Origin: Saccoglossus kowalevskii
Lineage: Eukaryota > Hemichordata > Enteropneusta > Harrimaniidae
NCBI RefSeq assembly: GCF_000003605.2
Contig: NW_003131862.1
Span: forward strand, 364,270 to 388,214
DNA length: 23,945 nt
Reading direction: 5' to 3'
In this document: positions 1 through 10,827 of the stretch, piece after piece
Layout of the letters: the number at the start of each line of letters is the position of its first letter
Position numbering within the stretch: position 1 is the first letter of the stretch
Translations under genes and position numbers: made by a program
The notes under the pieces: generated by a model
The model's input: only the letters and a program-made list of their open reading frames with translations
Told to the model about the DNA's origin: nothing
Database searches by the model: none

Positions 1-756
1 ACACAATGCGAATTGTATCAATGGAATTGATTTTGGCAAAAAAAGGCATGATTTTTTTTTTAAAAAAAAACTGGTGATTAGCAATTTTTGAAAGGTAAAC
101 TGAATATGGATGGCATGAGGTATATATCGCATTTCACATTTTGTCACTGGTCATTGTCAAAGCGTAGTTTACGTAGGATTACCATGGTGTAAGCATTCAT
201 ACCAGATTCAAGGCAGTCGATAGCTATGCTGTGTTATATAAGTACATGTATGATTACGGTACCAGTATTCTGAAAAGTCAAACAATGATCAAAGACCATG
301 TTTTATGATTGGACTGTCAAATTAGGGGCATTTTGGAAGGGATGGATGGGTGCTAAACTGGTTGAGTATGGTATATTATAAAGGGGATCGATTTTGTTGA
401 TGTTTTTGCAAAATATTACACTAATATTTTGGCAAGAAAAATTACAGCATTTAAAGACGTACCGAAATAAGTCGTTTCTAGCACAGTCATTTGTTCTTTA
501 TTAGGCGTACATTTCTTGCCTTATAAACAAAATATTTTGCTCAGCCACAGATATCTGTCTAAATCTGATGTTTTACTTGAGTTACTCCCCAACAACATTG
601 CTGCCTAAAGTTGTTGATCTTGTGTTGTTAATGAATAATATGAACTTAAATTTTAGTTTTTCAGTGGACTATAGTTCACACCTAGACAAGCCTCAGATCT
701 GATTGTGAATAGGGTAATGCATCGGTTCCATTCTCACATATTTTTTATGGTTACAG
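1..756. other. Noncoding stretch, probable intron
   Basis: AT-rich DNA with homopolymer runs and no reading frame that looks coding on either strand. If the exon called at 757 is real, this is the 3' part of its upstream intron: a pyrimidine-containing tract and a TTACAG acceptor end at 756. Nothing else is recognisable. Confidence 0.4.
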
Positions 757-977
757 ATAACTGTGTAGTCGCAGCCCCTAGTGGCAGTTTAGTGCAGCAG
801 TCAACATATGGAATTGAAAATCCACCTGCCTACTGTCCAAGCACCCAAGAACTACCTGCATTCCCTGCTGAGATAGCACCACCTCAACCTCCTGTAGCGA
901 TGTCACAAGAAGCGACTCAAACATTCCCTGAGACAAGTGACACAGCAGCATCTTCTGAAGGAACAAGCACCAAATAA
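757..977 (+). CDS. Possible terminal exon of an unidentified gene (proline-rich, PPxY-containing tail)
   Basis: Seen: an acceptor (TTACAG, ending at 756) is followed by one open frame that begins two bases into a codon and runs about 73 codons to TAA at 975-977; the other two frames close at once. The peptide is rich in Pro, Ser, Thr and Ala and contains ENPPAY, a match to the PPxY motif bound by WW domains, then a Pro stretch (AEIAPPQPPVA) and a Ser/Thr-rich end (TSTK). It has no membrane segment or recognisable domain. Inference: the disordered cytoplasmic C-terminus of a protein whose other exons lie left of the window. I do not recognise the family. The high density of second-position C in this stretch differs from the surrounding AT-rich DNA, which favours real coding. 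The overlapping minus-strand frame at 778-1011 is a shadow. Confidence 0.5.
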
Positions 978-3029
978 GCCACATTGATGTCGCTCCCACA
1001 TTGATACTCATCTCCTGTATGTGTATAGCAATTGTTTACTCATCTGTTACATCATTTTTGGAAGCATATACAAAGAGAACAAACTGTTCACAACATTGTT
1101 CAAAGTATAAAGAAAGAGAACAAACATTGTTAAAAAAGTGAAGATTACCATACTTTACTGAAAATCATCAGTTTTTTGTAAAAATGACAATGGATCTCAT
1201 TTAAACATCGTTGATTCACTGTCATTTTCAGTATTCAGAAATTCCAAGATTCTCTCTAAACCTGATAAACAAAAGCTGAGTAGCCTGGGCACTGAGTCAG
1301 ACAAATATGGTAATCTTTTGACTTTGAATCCTTGAAGTCAACTTGTGTCACTGATCACAAATTTTTTTTTTTATTAAATTTGATAAAGACGTGTAGCTAA
1401 TGGGAAATTATTTTTATTTGGTTCAAAATTAACAAAGTAAATAACAATGTAGTACAATGTACTAGAAATTAGGGGGCAAAATGTATAACAAAGAGTTATG
1501 AATGAATAATGTGAAAACTAAACTTCACAAGTAATATTATGATAGTAAAAGAGTTGCCATGACAAAGTGTGTTTGTCAGCTTCTAGGATTGCTTATGCTA
1601 TTTTAAAAAAAATGAAATAACTGAAATTTAAGCTTGGAACTATAAAATATTTTAATAATCAAAATTAATATTTTAAAAAATTTCAGTGAAATGAGACCTT
1701 GTCTGTGCACTTTATATGTCTTATTTGCTGTAAATTACCTGTATATGTAGGAAATAATTGGGAGAACAAAAGTGCCTTTCTATTGTTAGTCTTCCATTGT
1801 ATATTTAGTTTATTGGCTTAACTTGATAAAATGAACCATCAATGACATTTCTCTGATTTTAACTAAACTTTTTCTTGTAAAATAGTCATATGTGAATGAA
1901 TAGATAGTTTATTTGTAATTAGTGAGTCTCTTCACCCTATGAAAAAAGACAGACTGTCTCTGGTACTATTGGTAGTTATCAACAGAAGGCAAAAAACTGT
2001 GTCTATATTCTTTGAGCAAATAGTGATTTGTTCCTTCACATGCAAATTTGCTGCCATTTTATTCCCAGTGTGCATCAGGCCTAAACTTCCTGTTTCTTTA
2101 AAACAAATAATGATTACTTAATCGATGATGTCATAAGTATTTATGATGTCATATTCATTTAATGTAATTAATTGCCTTGCCTCATTATTCACATAAATGA
2201 TAAACTATGCAAGTAACAAAGTAACAATGGCAGTACTTCCTCCTACTTTATTTAATTTTGTGGGGGGTGTATAGATCCTACTTAGATTGCAATTTGACAA
2301 ACTGTCTTCACCTAATGCATTGCTTTTTTTCTAGTCTTTGAAATTTGCTGTTTTATTAAAAATGCATTTACTTTAGTTATATACGTCCATTCCTCTTTTT
2401 ATCTCCACCTTCTATTTACATCTTTTGTAATTTTTATGGAACTGTACATGTACATTTGTGACACTCCTTTTTCACTTATGTTTTATTATCAATTGTCTGA
2501 TTTACTCATTTTATGGTGATGTTGAACACAGCATTTTTTTTTTAAATTTGAAGGTAAGATATACAGTGGTGTTTTAATTAATAAGAATTTTAACTTTTTT
2601 CTACTGAAATTAGATTGGAATAACAGATTTTACAAATAGTGAGACAAATTAATTCCCAAGATTACTGGTCAGTTAGTTTTAAAATGCTAAATAAATCTGA
2701 GTAATGTCATATACTGTATTTTGCTAATCAATATTGCTTTCAAATCAATGCAAGAATTCGTGTGAATCAAATATATATGTTATTAAGAATGCTTCAATTC
2801 CTAGCCATCTACTCATGGTTAGCATGTGTTACTGGATTGTATATAATGGAATAATGTAAACTACTTATTTGGATTTTAATTTTACCTTGTAATCAGTTTT
2901 TTTTATTTCATCAATATTTGTACTATCAGACTTTTTAGATAATATTGTAATCATTTAAATTTCATGAGGGACAAATTCCATGAATTTGAGGAGTTTGGAG
3001 GGTGAATTTGGCGCATTAAACATTTCTAT
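978..3029. other. AT-rich noncoding DNA, possible 3' UTR at its start
   Basis: About 2 kb with no convincing exon. If 757-977 is a last exon, its 3' UTR begins here. ATTAAA-type and AATAAA hexamers (for example AATAAA at 2690-2695) are present, but in DNA this AT-rich they are weak evidence. Two copies of ATGATGTCATA lie 17 bp apart near 2126-2153. The end (about 2955-3029) grades into decayed versions of the minisatellite that follows. Confidence 0.4.
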
Positions 3030-4910
3030 GAGGTGCTAGAGAGATGCAGTGAACATTTATCTAGGGTCCTAGAGTCACAGTGAACATTTATCTAGGGTCC
3101 TGGATAGTCACAGTGAACATTTATCTAGGGTCCTGGATAGTCACCGTGAACATTTATCTAGGGTCCTGGATAGTCACAGTGAACATATATCTAGGGTCCT
3201 AGAGAGTTGGAGTGAACATTTATCTAGGGTCCTGGATAGTCACAGTGAACATTTATCTTGGGTCATAGAGAGTCACAGTGAACATATATCTAGGGTCACA
3301 GTGAACATATATCTAGGGTCACAGTGAACATATATCTAGGGTCACAGTGAACATATATCTAGGGTCACAGTGAACATATATCTAGGGTCACAGTGAACAT
3401 ATATCTAGGGTCACAGTGAACATATATCTAGGGTCACAGTGAACATACCGTATATCTAGGGTCCTCGAGAGTCGCAGTGAACATTTCTCTAGGGTTCTGG
3501 ATAGTCACAGTGAACATTTATCTAGGGTCCTAGAGAGTCGCAGTGAGCATTTATCAAGGGTTCTCAACTTCTGGATAGTCACAGTGAACATTTATCTAGG
3601 GCCCTGGATAGTCACAGTGAACATTTCTCTGGGGTCCTAGAGAGTCGCAGTGAGCATTTATCAAGGGTTCTCAACTTCTGGATAGTCACAGTGAACATTT
3701 ATCTAGGGTCCTAGAGTCACAGTGAACATTTATCTAGGGTCCTGGATAGTCACAGTGAACATTTATCTAGGGTCCTAGAGAATCGCAGTGAACATTTATC
3801 TAGGGTCACAGTGAACATATATCTAGGGTCACAGTGAACATATATCTAGGGTCACAGTGAACATATATCTAGGGTCACAGTGAACATATCGTATATCTAG
3901 GGTCCTCGAGAGTTGCAGTGAACATTTCTCTGGGGTCCTAGAGTCGCAGTGAGCATTTATCAAGGGTTCTCAACTTCTGGATAGTCACAGTGAACATTTA
4001 TCTAGGGTCCTGGATAGTCACAGTGAACATTTATCTAGGGTCCTAGAGAATCGCAGTGAACATTTATCCAGGGTCCTGGATAGTCACAGTGAACATTTAT
4101 CTAGGGTCCTGGATAGTCACAGTGAACATTTATCTAGGGTCCTGGATAGTCACAGTGAACATTTATCTAGGGTCCTGGATAGTCACAGTGAACATATATC
4201 TAGGGTCCTAGATAGTCACAGTGAGCATTTATCCAGGGTCCTGGATAGTTACAGTGAACATTTATCTAGGGTCCTAGAGAGTCACAGTGAACATTTATCT
4301 AGGGTCCTAGAGAATCGCAGTGAACATTTATCCAGGGTCCTGGATAGTCACAGTGAACATTTATCTAGGGTCCTGGATAGTCACAGTGAACATTTATCTA
4401 GGGTCCTGGATAGTCACAGTGAACATTTATCTAGGGTCCTGGATAGTCACAGTGAACATTTATCTAGGGTCCTGGATGGTCACAGTGAACATTTATCTAG
4501 GGTCCTAGAGAGTCACAGTGAACATTTTGTCTAGGGTCTTAGAGAATCGCAGTGAACATTTATCCAGGGTCCTGGATAGTCACAGTGAACATTTATCTAG
4601 GGTCCTGGATAGTCACAGTGAACATTTATCTAGGGTCCTGGATAGCCACAGTGAACATTTATCTAGGGTCCTGGATAGTCACAGTGAACATATATCTAGG
4701 GTCCTAGATAGTCACAGTGAGCATTTATCTAGGGTCCTGGATGGTCACAGTCAGCATTTATCCAGGGTCCTGGATGGTCACAGTGAACATTTATCTAGGG
4801 TCCTGGATAGTTACAGTGAACATTTATCTAGGGTCCTAGCAGTCCTAGAGAGTCGTTGAACATTTCTTTAAGGTACTAGAAAATCACAGTGAACATTTCT
4901 CCGGGATCCT
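3030..4910. repeat. Minisatellite, 33-bp unit with a 23-bp short variant
   Basis: About 1.9 kb of tandem repeats. The main unit is 33 bp, built from CACAGTGAACATTTATCT followed by AGGGTCCTGGATAGT. A 23-bp variant lacks the 10-bp GTCCTGGATA part and has ACATATATCT; about seven of these run head to tail from 3293 to 3450 and more at about 3806-3890. Both short-unit blocks end with the same odd CGTATATCT unit (about 3450 and 3891) and are flanked by a variant containing GGTTCTCAACTTCTGG (near 3557, 3666 and 3967), so a block of roughly 440 bp was itself duplicated. Edge units (about 3000-3050 and 4855-4920) are degenerate, as expected where exchange homogenises only the core. Because 33 is a multiple of 3, frames stay open (4320-4508 and 4518-4859), giving 11-residue periodic peptides; these are by-products, not genes. 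Confidence 0.95.
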
Positions 4911-6050
4911 AAGGAGTTATACAATGTAGTGAAAATTTCACTTGAGTCGCAAAAACATGAAGTGACAATGACTTTCGCAAAAGTGACTTTAGTCATCAAA
5001 ATTGAAAGCAGTAAAAATATTGTTATAGTATTTAGTTTCTGATATTCTATTTTATATGCAGATTAATTAAGTGTGTTTTTAGCTAATTGACTCTGAATAG
5101 TCAAATGTGGATGAAAATAAGGGTATGCAGCTATACCACACTGATCATGGGGAAAATGTTCCAAAAAATACTGGTAAATGCAACTTACTGAGTTGATTAA
5201 AAGGTTGTTTTCTTAAATTGAGTGTGAACAAGATGTGTTTATACACACATGTCAGTTAACATTCACAGTCAAATCTTTCTGTAATTAGGGTTCTCTACAA
5301 TGACAGTAGTCAAAATAAATCTGATTTACACAATGAAATAGAATTCACTCAAAAATATGAATTTTGGGATGGCATCATGTGATTTCAATGAAATTCGTCG
5401 TCGCATTTCACAATGCATAGTTTTAAAAATGTAACTTATTACTGATATCTACTTTTTGTACAATATAGGTGTATAGATGCATTAAGTAAATCCTATCACT
5501 GACTTTGAGGCTGACTGTACTCATGAGTACATTGGAACATACTAGTATTTGTTCTGTTCTGTGTCGTATTTTCGATTCACATCTTATTTATATTTCTATT
5601 CTCAACTTATTTACCAAGTTGTTGGTCAGTTTAGCTGTAGGCATACTTCCGTATTTACACTTCTGTATGTTAGTTGTATATTTCTTGTCATTTATGTTAT
5701 TCACATTTCTGATACAAAAAAGTTTTGGTTACATTGAAATGTAATATTATTGAACATATCATTCCATGTCAGTCTGATGTCAATCTAATGTCCGTGGATG
5801 TATTTCTTTGCTTCTAACTCGGCTAACTGATATGAACGCATTTGTATTCAGATAGTATCAACAAGCAATCATACCTTCTTTTACATATCACAAACTGCAT
5901 GCAAAGGATTATGTAGTGAGTTTAGGAGAGTTTGAGCTAAATATGACTTATCTATGACCCCGACCCTCCCTGAAGGTCACACATTACTGGTATTTGGGAG
6001 GCAGGAAATATTAATGATATTTGCCATTGTTATTCCAAAAGAATTGCAAT
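4911..6050. other. AT-rich noncoding DNA
   Basis: No exon or RNA gene is recognisable. The first part (4911-5000) contains short GTGAAAATTTCACTTG-type sequence reminiscent of the element at 6051. The open frames at 5505-5744 and 5549-5737 encode only hydrophobic, low-complexity peptides typical of AT-rich DNA. Confidence 0.4.
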
Positions 6051-6255
6051 TACTGTAAAATTTTCTCATGGAATGAATTTTTGCTATTTTCTATAAAGGA
6101 ATGATTCAGTGAAAATAAAATCCAGTGAATATACTTTTTTTCCTATATTTTACTTTCAACTTGTTAAAAACCAGTGAAAATAAATTCCATAGAAAACACT
6201 GGAAAGGTCTTTTCAGTGAAAATTAATTCCAGCTAAAATAAAGTATTTTGCAGTA
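6051..6255. mobile_element. Small MITE-like element
   Basis: About 205 bp bounded by imperfect inverted ends: TACTGTAAAAT at 6051-6061 and the complement of TACTGCAAAAT ending at 6255. Inside, a CAGTGAAAATAAATTCCA-type motif recurs three times (about 6106, 6170 and 6215). Similar sequence near 18825-18940 (CACTGG, GTGAAAATAGTGAAAT, ACAGTATTTTG) looks like a second, decayed copy. There is no coding capacity. The target-site duplication is not clear, so the class is unassigned. Confidence 0.45.
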
Positions 6256-6562
6256 GTGTAACAACTTAAAAAGGGAGGTATAATATATAACAATGATATA
6301 CCCCAGACTATGACCTTTAGGGGTCATACACAAGTTTCACATCTCCTTGGTATGTTAATGACAATATCCACAATGCAACAGTCACACTAAAATTAAAGGA
6401 CAAGTTATTGTATTTCAGCCCATGTTACCAATCAAAATTCTAAGATTTGTTGCAAAATAAAAGATGAAATAAAAACTTATTTGGCTTTTTTTCATAAAAA
6501 TACATTGTTTGTAAATATTTGTGTGTGACCCCAATTTCAATTCCGATCCAAACTTTCTTCAG

Positions 6563-6690
6563 AAATGTCAGATGTCGTCAAAAAAGCACATCAAGAAAAA
6601 GCAAAGGACCATCTGCTGGCATCAGTTGTTCAGACTGCTTCCAATTATGAGTACATTTATAACTTTGGGACCAATTTTCTTGTATGCTAG
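6563..6690 (+). CDS. Candidate terminal exon, unknown protein
   Basis: Seen: an acceptor (TTTCTTCAG, ending at 6562) is followed by AA and an open frame from ATG 6565 through 41 codons to TAG at 6688-6690. The peptide starts MSDVVKKAHQEKAKDHLLAS and ends with NFGTNFLVC; the first part is charged and helix-like. A canonical AATAAA lies 90 bp after the stop (6780-6785), followed by T- and GT-rich sequence, so acceptor, short frame, stop and poly(A) signal are in the right order. Against it: no family is recognised, no upstream exon was found, and a second frame (6521-6733) is also open here. It could be the end of the same gene as 757-977, of a separate gene, or chance. Confidence 0.33.
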
Positions 6691-6779
6691 GTTTGTTTCC
6701 TTTTTTTGTAAGAATAACATTATATATGTATAAAAAGGTAGTATTTATGTATATTTTGGATATGTATTAACCAGAAGTA

Positions 6780-6785
6780 AATAAA
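6780..6785 (+). terminator. AATAAA poly(A) signal candidate
   Basis: Canonical hexamer 90 bp downstream of the stop codon at 6688-6690, followed by a T/GT-rich stretch. Its value depends on the reality of the exon candidate at 6563-6690. Confidence 0.35.
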
Positions 6786-7650
6786 TGTATTCCAAAAACT
6801 GGTATGTTTCATTTCTTATTTACTTAACATTGTAGTACATCTAAGTCCATGCTTTGTTAAGCATATTCAGATTAATTTTATAAATAATTACAAACAAATT
6901 ATCGTTCCTTGTGGTCTAAACTGGTATTTTTGACTCGTTCTTGCCTTTACCCATTACTGTGTTAAGTTATATAAGTATATTACACCTTTCAATTCATTCC
7001 TTAGTATGGGGTATTTATAAGCTTATGGTTGTTTTGTTTATCTTTTCAGCCATATTTAGACCTGTAGTTTTCCCTCTTAAATTTTGTTTTGATATATTTG
7101 ATTGAAGGATAGATGTATAACTATTTATTTACAATACTTACTTTTGAATTCTCATTCAAACTAGAACGTTTTAAATATTTGCATTATAAATTCACCAGAC
7201 AAAATAAATTAAATAGTCGGTGCTTAGTTTTAAATAGTTAAATAAACTGTGGTAGAATTTATTTATAAATAATAAAATTACTATATATAATTTATCCTTT
7301 AGTTGGTAGTGGTGAACCAAATTGATTCTTTACATTGATGACCCAAATCTTTCAAATTCAAGTCAACAAACACATGTTCAGTAATTGGGTGACTATATTA
7401 ATACAATGCCTGTTTACAATGCTAAGTTATGTTATCTCTTAGCAGTTACACATTGAATATGAATATAATCAGTTTACAATCTGCGTAATATTTATTGTAT
7501 TATGAACAATATCTCAATTAAGGGTACGTTTATCAATAAAGATTATTATTATTATTACATAAACTATACCAATCTTGGGCATGTAACCCTTTGTTGTGGC
7601 CGTTGGTTTATTTCTATAAATCTTTTGTTCTTATGCAGATTGTACTCTAT
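6786..7650. other. AT-rich noncoding DNA with an ATT microsatellite
   Basis: No exon recognised. AATAAAGATTATTATTATT at about 7535-7555 resembles the 3' tail of some non-LTR retrotransposons, but no upstream element body can be read. Confidence 0.35.
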
Positions 7651-7711
7651 TATTCATATGCTAAGTGTAATTTCTACAGTTGTATTCATATGCTAAGTGT
7701 AATTTCTACAG
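7651..7711. repeat. Two-copy tandem duplication, 29 bp
   Basis: Identical 29-bp copies at 7651-7679 and 7683-7711, starting TATTCATATGCTAAGTGTAA, are separated by TTG (period 32 bp). The perfect identity suggests a recent event. Confidence 0.9.
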
Positions 7712-7769
7712 AGAACTGTGTATGACTTAACGTATTCTGTAAACGGATATTTTTAATCATACCTTTACC

Positions 7770-7945
7770 TTACCTGAGACTGCAGTCAAAGCAGTGTTCC
7801 CATTAAAAACAAATGTACATTGTAATAATGCGGAGCTGATAAAGAGATAAGAGCCATAGTTCTTTTTCAACTATTTAATGGTAACTAAGGGTGGGGTTCG
7901 AACCCATGACAGGTAACGCCTCTAACGACAAAGCTATTACAAAAA
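7770..7945 (-). mobile_element. tRNA-derived SINE-like fragment
   Basis: Read on the minus strand, 7940-7881 contains an A-box-like TAGCTTTGTCGTTAGAGG and, 13-14 bases on, a B-box GGTTCGAACCC (7905-7895). The spacing is too short for a tRNA, so the anticodon arm is missing; this is a tRNA-like promoter head, as in SINEs, not a tRNA gene. The minus-strand sequence downstream to about 7770 ends in short GTAAGG/GTAAAGG repeats that could be a SINE tail. The family cannot be named. Confidence 0.4.
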
Positions 7946-8101
7946 TCAATCGAGTTTAACAGCCAATGGAAATATTAAAATTTCAATGCCATGTGGTATG
8001 TACATTCGGTCTGGTACGTTTACAAGATAGTAAGTATAAATTTCTTCAAAATAATTTTACATCTTCATAATGAATTTCACACTTGATCGTTTGTTTGCAT
8101 A

Positions 8102-9927
8102 CCATGAAGGCGCGACATTGCACTTTATAACGTTATCCGATATTACCGTCTAAAAATGTCTAAGTTAGACAGGTCTGTCCAGGCAACTATTGGGCAGTTC
8201 GTTTTTCTCCGATATTATCGATAAAATACTAATATAATAATGTCTAAGTTAGACAGGTCTGTCTGAGAAACTATTGAGACAGTTCGTTTTTCTCCGATAT
8301 TATCAATAAAATCATCTAATAATCTCTAAAAATGTCTAAGTTAGACAGGTCTGTCTGGACAACTATTGGGACAGTTGTTCTCCGATATTATCGATAATAT
8401 CGATAAAATCATCTAATAATGTCTGAAAATGTCTAAGACAGGTCTGTCTGATCAACTATTGAGACAGTTCATTTTTCTCCGATATTTTCAATAATATTGA
8501 TAAAATCATCTAATGATGTCTAAAAATGTCTAAGTTAGACAGGTCTGTCTGATCAACTATTGAGACAGTTCGTTTATCTCCGATATTATTGATAAAATCG
8601 TCTAATAATGTCTAAAATTGTCTAAGTGCCTGTCTAACTTAGACATTCTTAGACGATAATTTTGATATTATCGGATAAAAACTATCTTACCCAATAGTTG
8701 CCCGCACATGGTTGTCTAACTTAGACTTTATTAGACGATAATATCGGAGAAAAAACGTAACACGAGTTATTGATGCCAATACTTCATTAGATTTTATTAG
8801 ACGATAATTATCTGATAATATCGGAGAAAAACGATCTTCCCAGTAGTTGCTTTGACATAGGTGCCTAACTTAGACTTTATTAGACATTATTAGTAGGACA
8901 GTTCGTTTTTCTTCGATATTATCGATAAAATCGTCTAACAATGTCTAAAAATATCTAAGTTAGACAGGTTTGTCTGGACAACTATTGAGACAGTTTGTTT
9001 TTCTCTGATATTATCGATAATATCGATAAAATCATCTAATAATCTCTAAAAATGTCTAAGTTAGACAGGTCTGTCTGATCAACTATTGAGACAGTTCGTT
9101 TATCTCCGATATTATCGATAAAATCGTCTAATAATGTCTAAAAATGTCTAAGTGCCTGTCTAACTTAGACACTCTTAGACGATAATTTTGATATTATCGG
9201 ATAAAAACTATCTTACCCAATAGTTGCCCGCACATGGTTGTCTAACTTAGACTTTATTAGACGATAATATCGGAGAAAAACCGTAACACGAGTTATTGAT
9301 GCCAATACTTCATTAGATTTTATTAGACGATAATTATTTGATAATATCGGAGAAAAACGATCTTCCCAGTAGTTGCTTTGACATGGGTGCCTAACTTAGA
9401 CTTTATTAGACATTATTAGTAGGACAGTTCGTTTTTCTTCGATATTATCGATAAAATCGTCTAACAATGTCTAAAAATATCTAAGTTAGACAGGTCTGTC
9501 TGAGCAACTATTGGGACAGTTCGTTTTTCTCCGATATTATCGATAAAATCATCTAACAATGTCTAAAAAATATCTAAGTTAGACAGGTCTTCTGTCTGTC
9601 TGGACAGTTCGTTATTTCTCCGATATTATCGATAATATCGTCTAACAATGTATAAAAATGTCTAAGTTAGACAGGTCTGTCTGGGCAACTATTGGGACAG
9701 TTCGTTTTTCTTCGATATTATCGATAATATCGTCTAACAATGTATAAAAATGTCTAAGTTAGACAGGTCTGTCTGGTCAACTATTGCGACAGTTCGTTTT
9801 TCTCTGATATTATCGATAATATCGGCTAATAATGTCAAAGTTAGACATCTCTGCCAACATTTCATTAGATTTTATTAGACGATAATTATCCGATAATGAT
9901 TTAGATGACATTGTCGCGCCTTCATGG
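8102..9927. mobile_element. TIR element of about 1.8 kb made of palindrome-rich repeats
   Basis: Seen: a perfect 16-bp terminal inverted repeat, CCATGAAGGCGCGACA at 8102-8117 and its complement at 9912-9927. Between them about a dozen modules of 85-100 bp repeat, each combining GTCTAAGTTAGAC (6-bp dyad arms), AGACAGGTCTGTCT (hairpin), CAACTATTG, GACAGTTCGTTTTTCTCC, and a GATATTATCGATAATATC-type palindrome (perfect 18-bp copy at 8384-8401). Modules run forward at 8150-8620, inverted at about 8630-8890, forward at 8890-9140, inverted at 9155-9415, then forward to about 9830. There is no open reading frame of note. Inference: a non-autonomous DNA transposon of foldback style; internal tandem repeats inside inverted arms recall Galileo/foldback elements of the P superfamily, but that is only structural similarity. 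A target-site duplication is not evident. Confidence 0.8.
8525..9576. repeat. 526-bp tandem duplication inside the TIR element
   Basis: The block at about 8525-9050 is repeated at about 9051-9576 with few differences. Anchor points give the same offset: TCTAAGTGCCTGTC (G at 8626 and 9152) and GTGCCTAACTTAGAC (8861 and 9387) are both 526 bp apart. Each copy holds one forward and one inverted run of modules, so this is a higher-order repeat. The similarity fades at the right end. Confidence 0.85.
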
Positions 9928-10792
9928 AGGCATTATACGGTGTGGGATTGGCTAATCTATAGAGGGCTATCGATTCGTGCACTAACTGTGTGTAATATCA
10001 TGTAGACGCCGGAAATCGTGGCGACAGCAAACAGTCAAAGAGCTGATTTATGCTAGAATAAAGTTCTTGGTTTACAGTCGCGGCGATTTTGTGAGAAAGT
10101 AAAAGCTATTACAGTTCTGATTCCTCTGTAACAATGGTTTTCTGTTGCACTAAACCAGGTGTTATTAAACATGACGACGTCTGTTTACCACACGTAAAAA
10201 TATAAAGAAAACTCGGCCTGAGGTATTTTGCAAAACACTTCCTATGCTGAAATGTATAATGTTACACAATGAATAGAACAGTAATGATTTTTTTTCGATA
10301 CAAGTCTAGACTGTCTACTATTCTCGTAGAGGGACTGTGTTATTTCTCAATTAAAACTAGGATCGCGGGAATTCAATATATTACAGACGGAGAAAACATG
10401 TATTACAAGTATTGTTTTGGACACAAGACAATAACGTGAAAATGTCCAACTAAAGGCAAAAATTGCAATGTTTTGTTTGCAATGAAATTCGTACTTATGT
10501 TAATTCTGATATTTTTTTTCATATTTCTCATCCAAGTGTTGGACTATTTTTTTACGTTGCGTGTATTAGTGTTGTTGTTCTGCGTTTGTAGTGTATTTTT
10601 ATGGAAATTGTTGGCTAAAATAAAAGATTTTCGTAAAAATACAATTTGCCCTAGCGTAAATACACCTTTAACGATCACTTCATGTCAGCTTTATCACTGC
10701 CATTTGAAGACACCAAATAACTCAGGTACTTTTTCACTGCGAAGAAAACCAAAGGTTAACCATAGAAGTGCACAAAACGGACCTTTGTCTGT

Positions 10793-10827
10793 CCATGGAG
10801 GTAAAAAGAAACTTTTTACCTCTATGG
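10793..10827. repeat. Near-perfect 16-bp hairpin
   Basis: CCATGGAGGTAAAAAG (10793-10808) and its complement with one mismatch (10812-10827) surround a three-base AAA loop. No T-run or gene context gives it a role. Confidence 0.8.

Noticed and set aside
1231-1314. Possible 84-bp internal exon (CATTTTCAG acceptor, ATATG/GTAATC donor, open in one frame)
   Set aside because: It lies after the stop at 975-977, the peptide is not recognisable, and an open interval this short between AG and GT is common by chance.
4320-4859. Two open frames (62 and 113 codons) with 11-residue repeats
   Set aside because: They exist only because the minisatellite unit is 33 bp; the frames break wherever a 23-bp unit or an indel occurs, and there are no splice or start signals.
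7881-7940. tRNA gene
   Set aside because: A-box and B-box are too close; there is no room for an anticodon arm and no paired acceptor stem of full length.
8102-9927. CRISPR array
   Set aside because: The repeats are long, variable, in both orientations and spacer-less, in an animal genome with introns.
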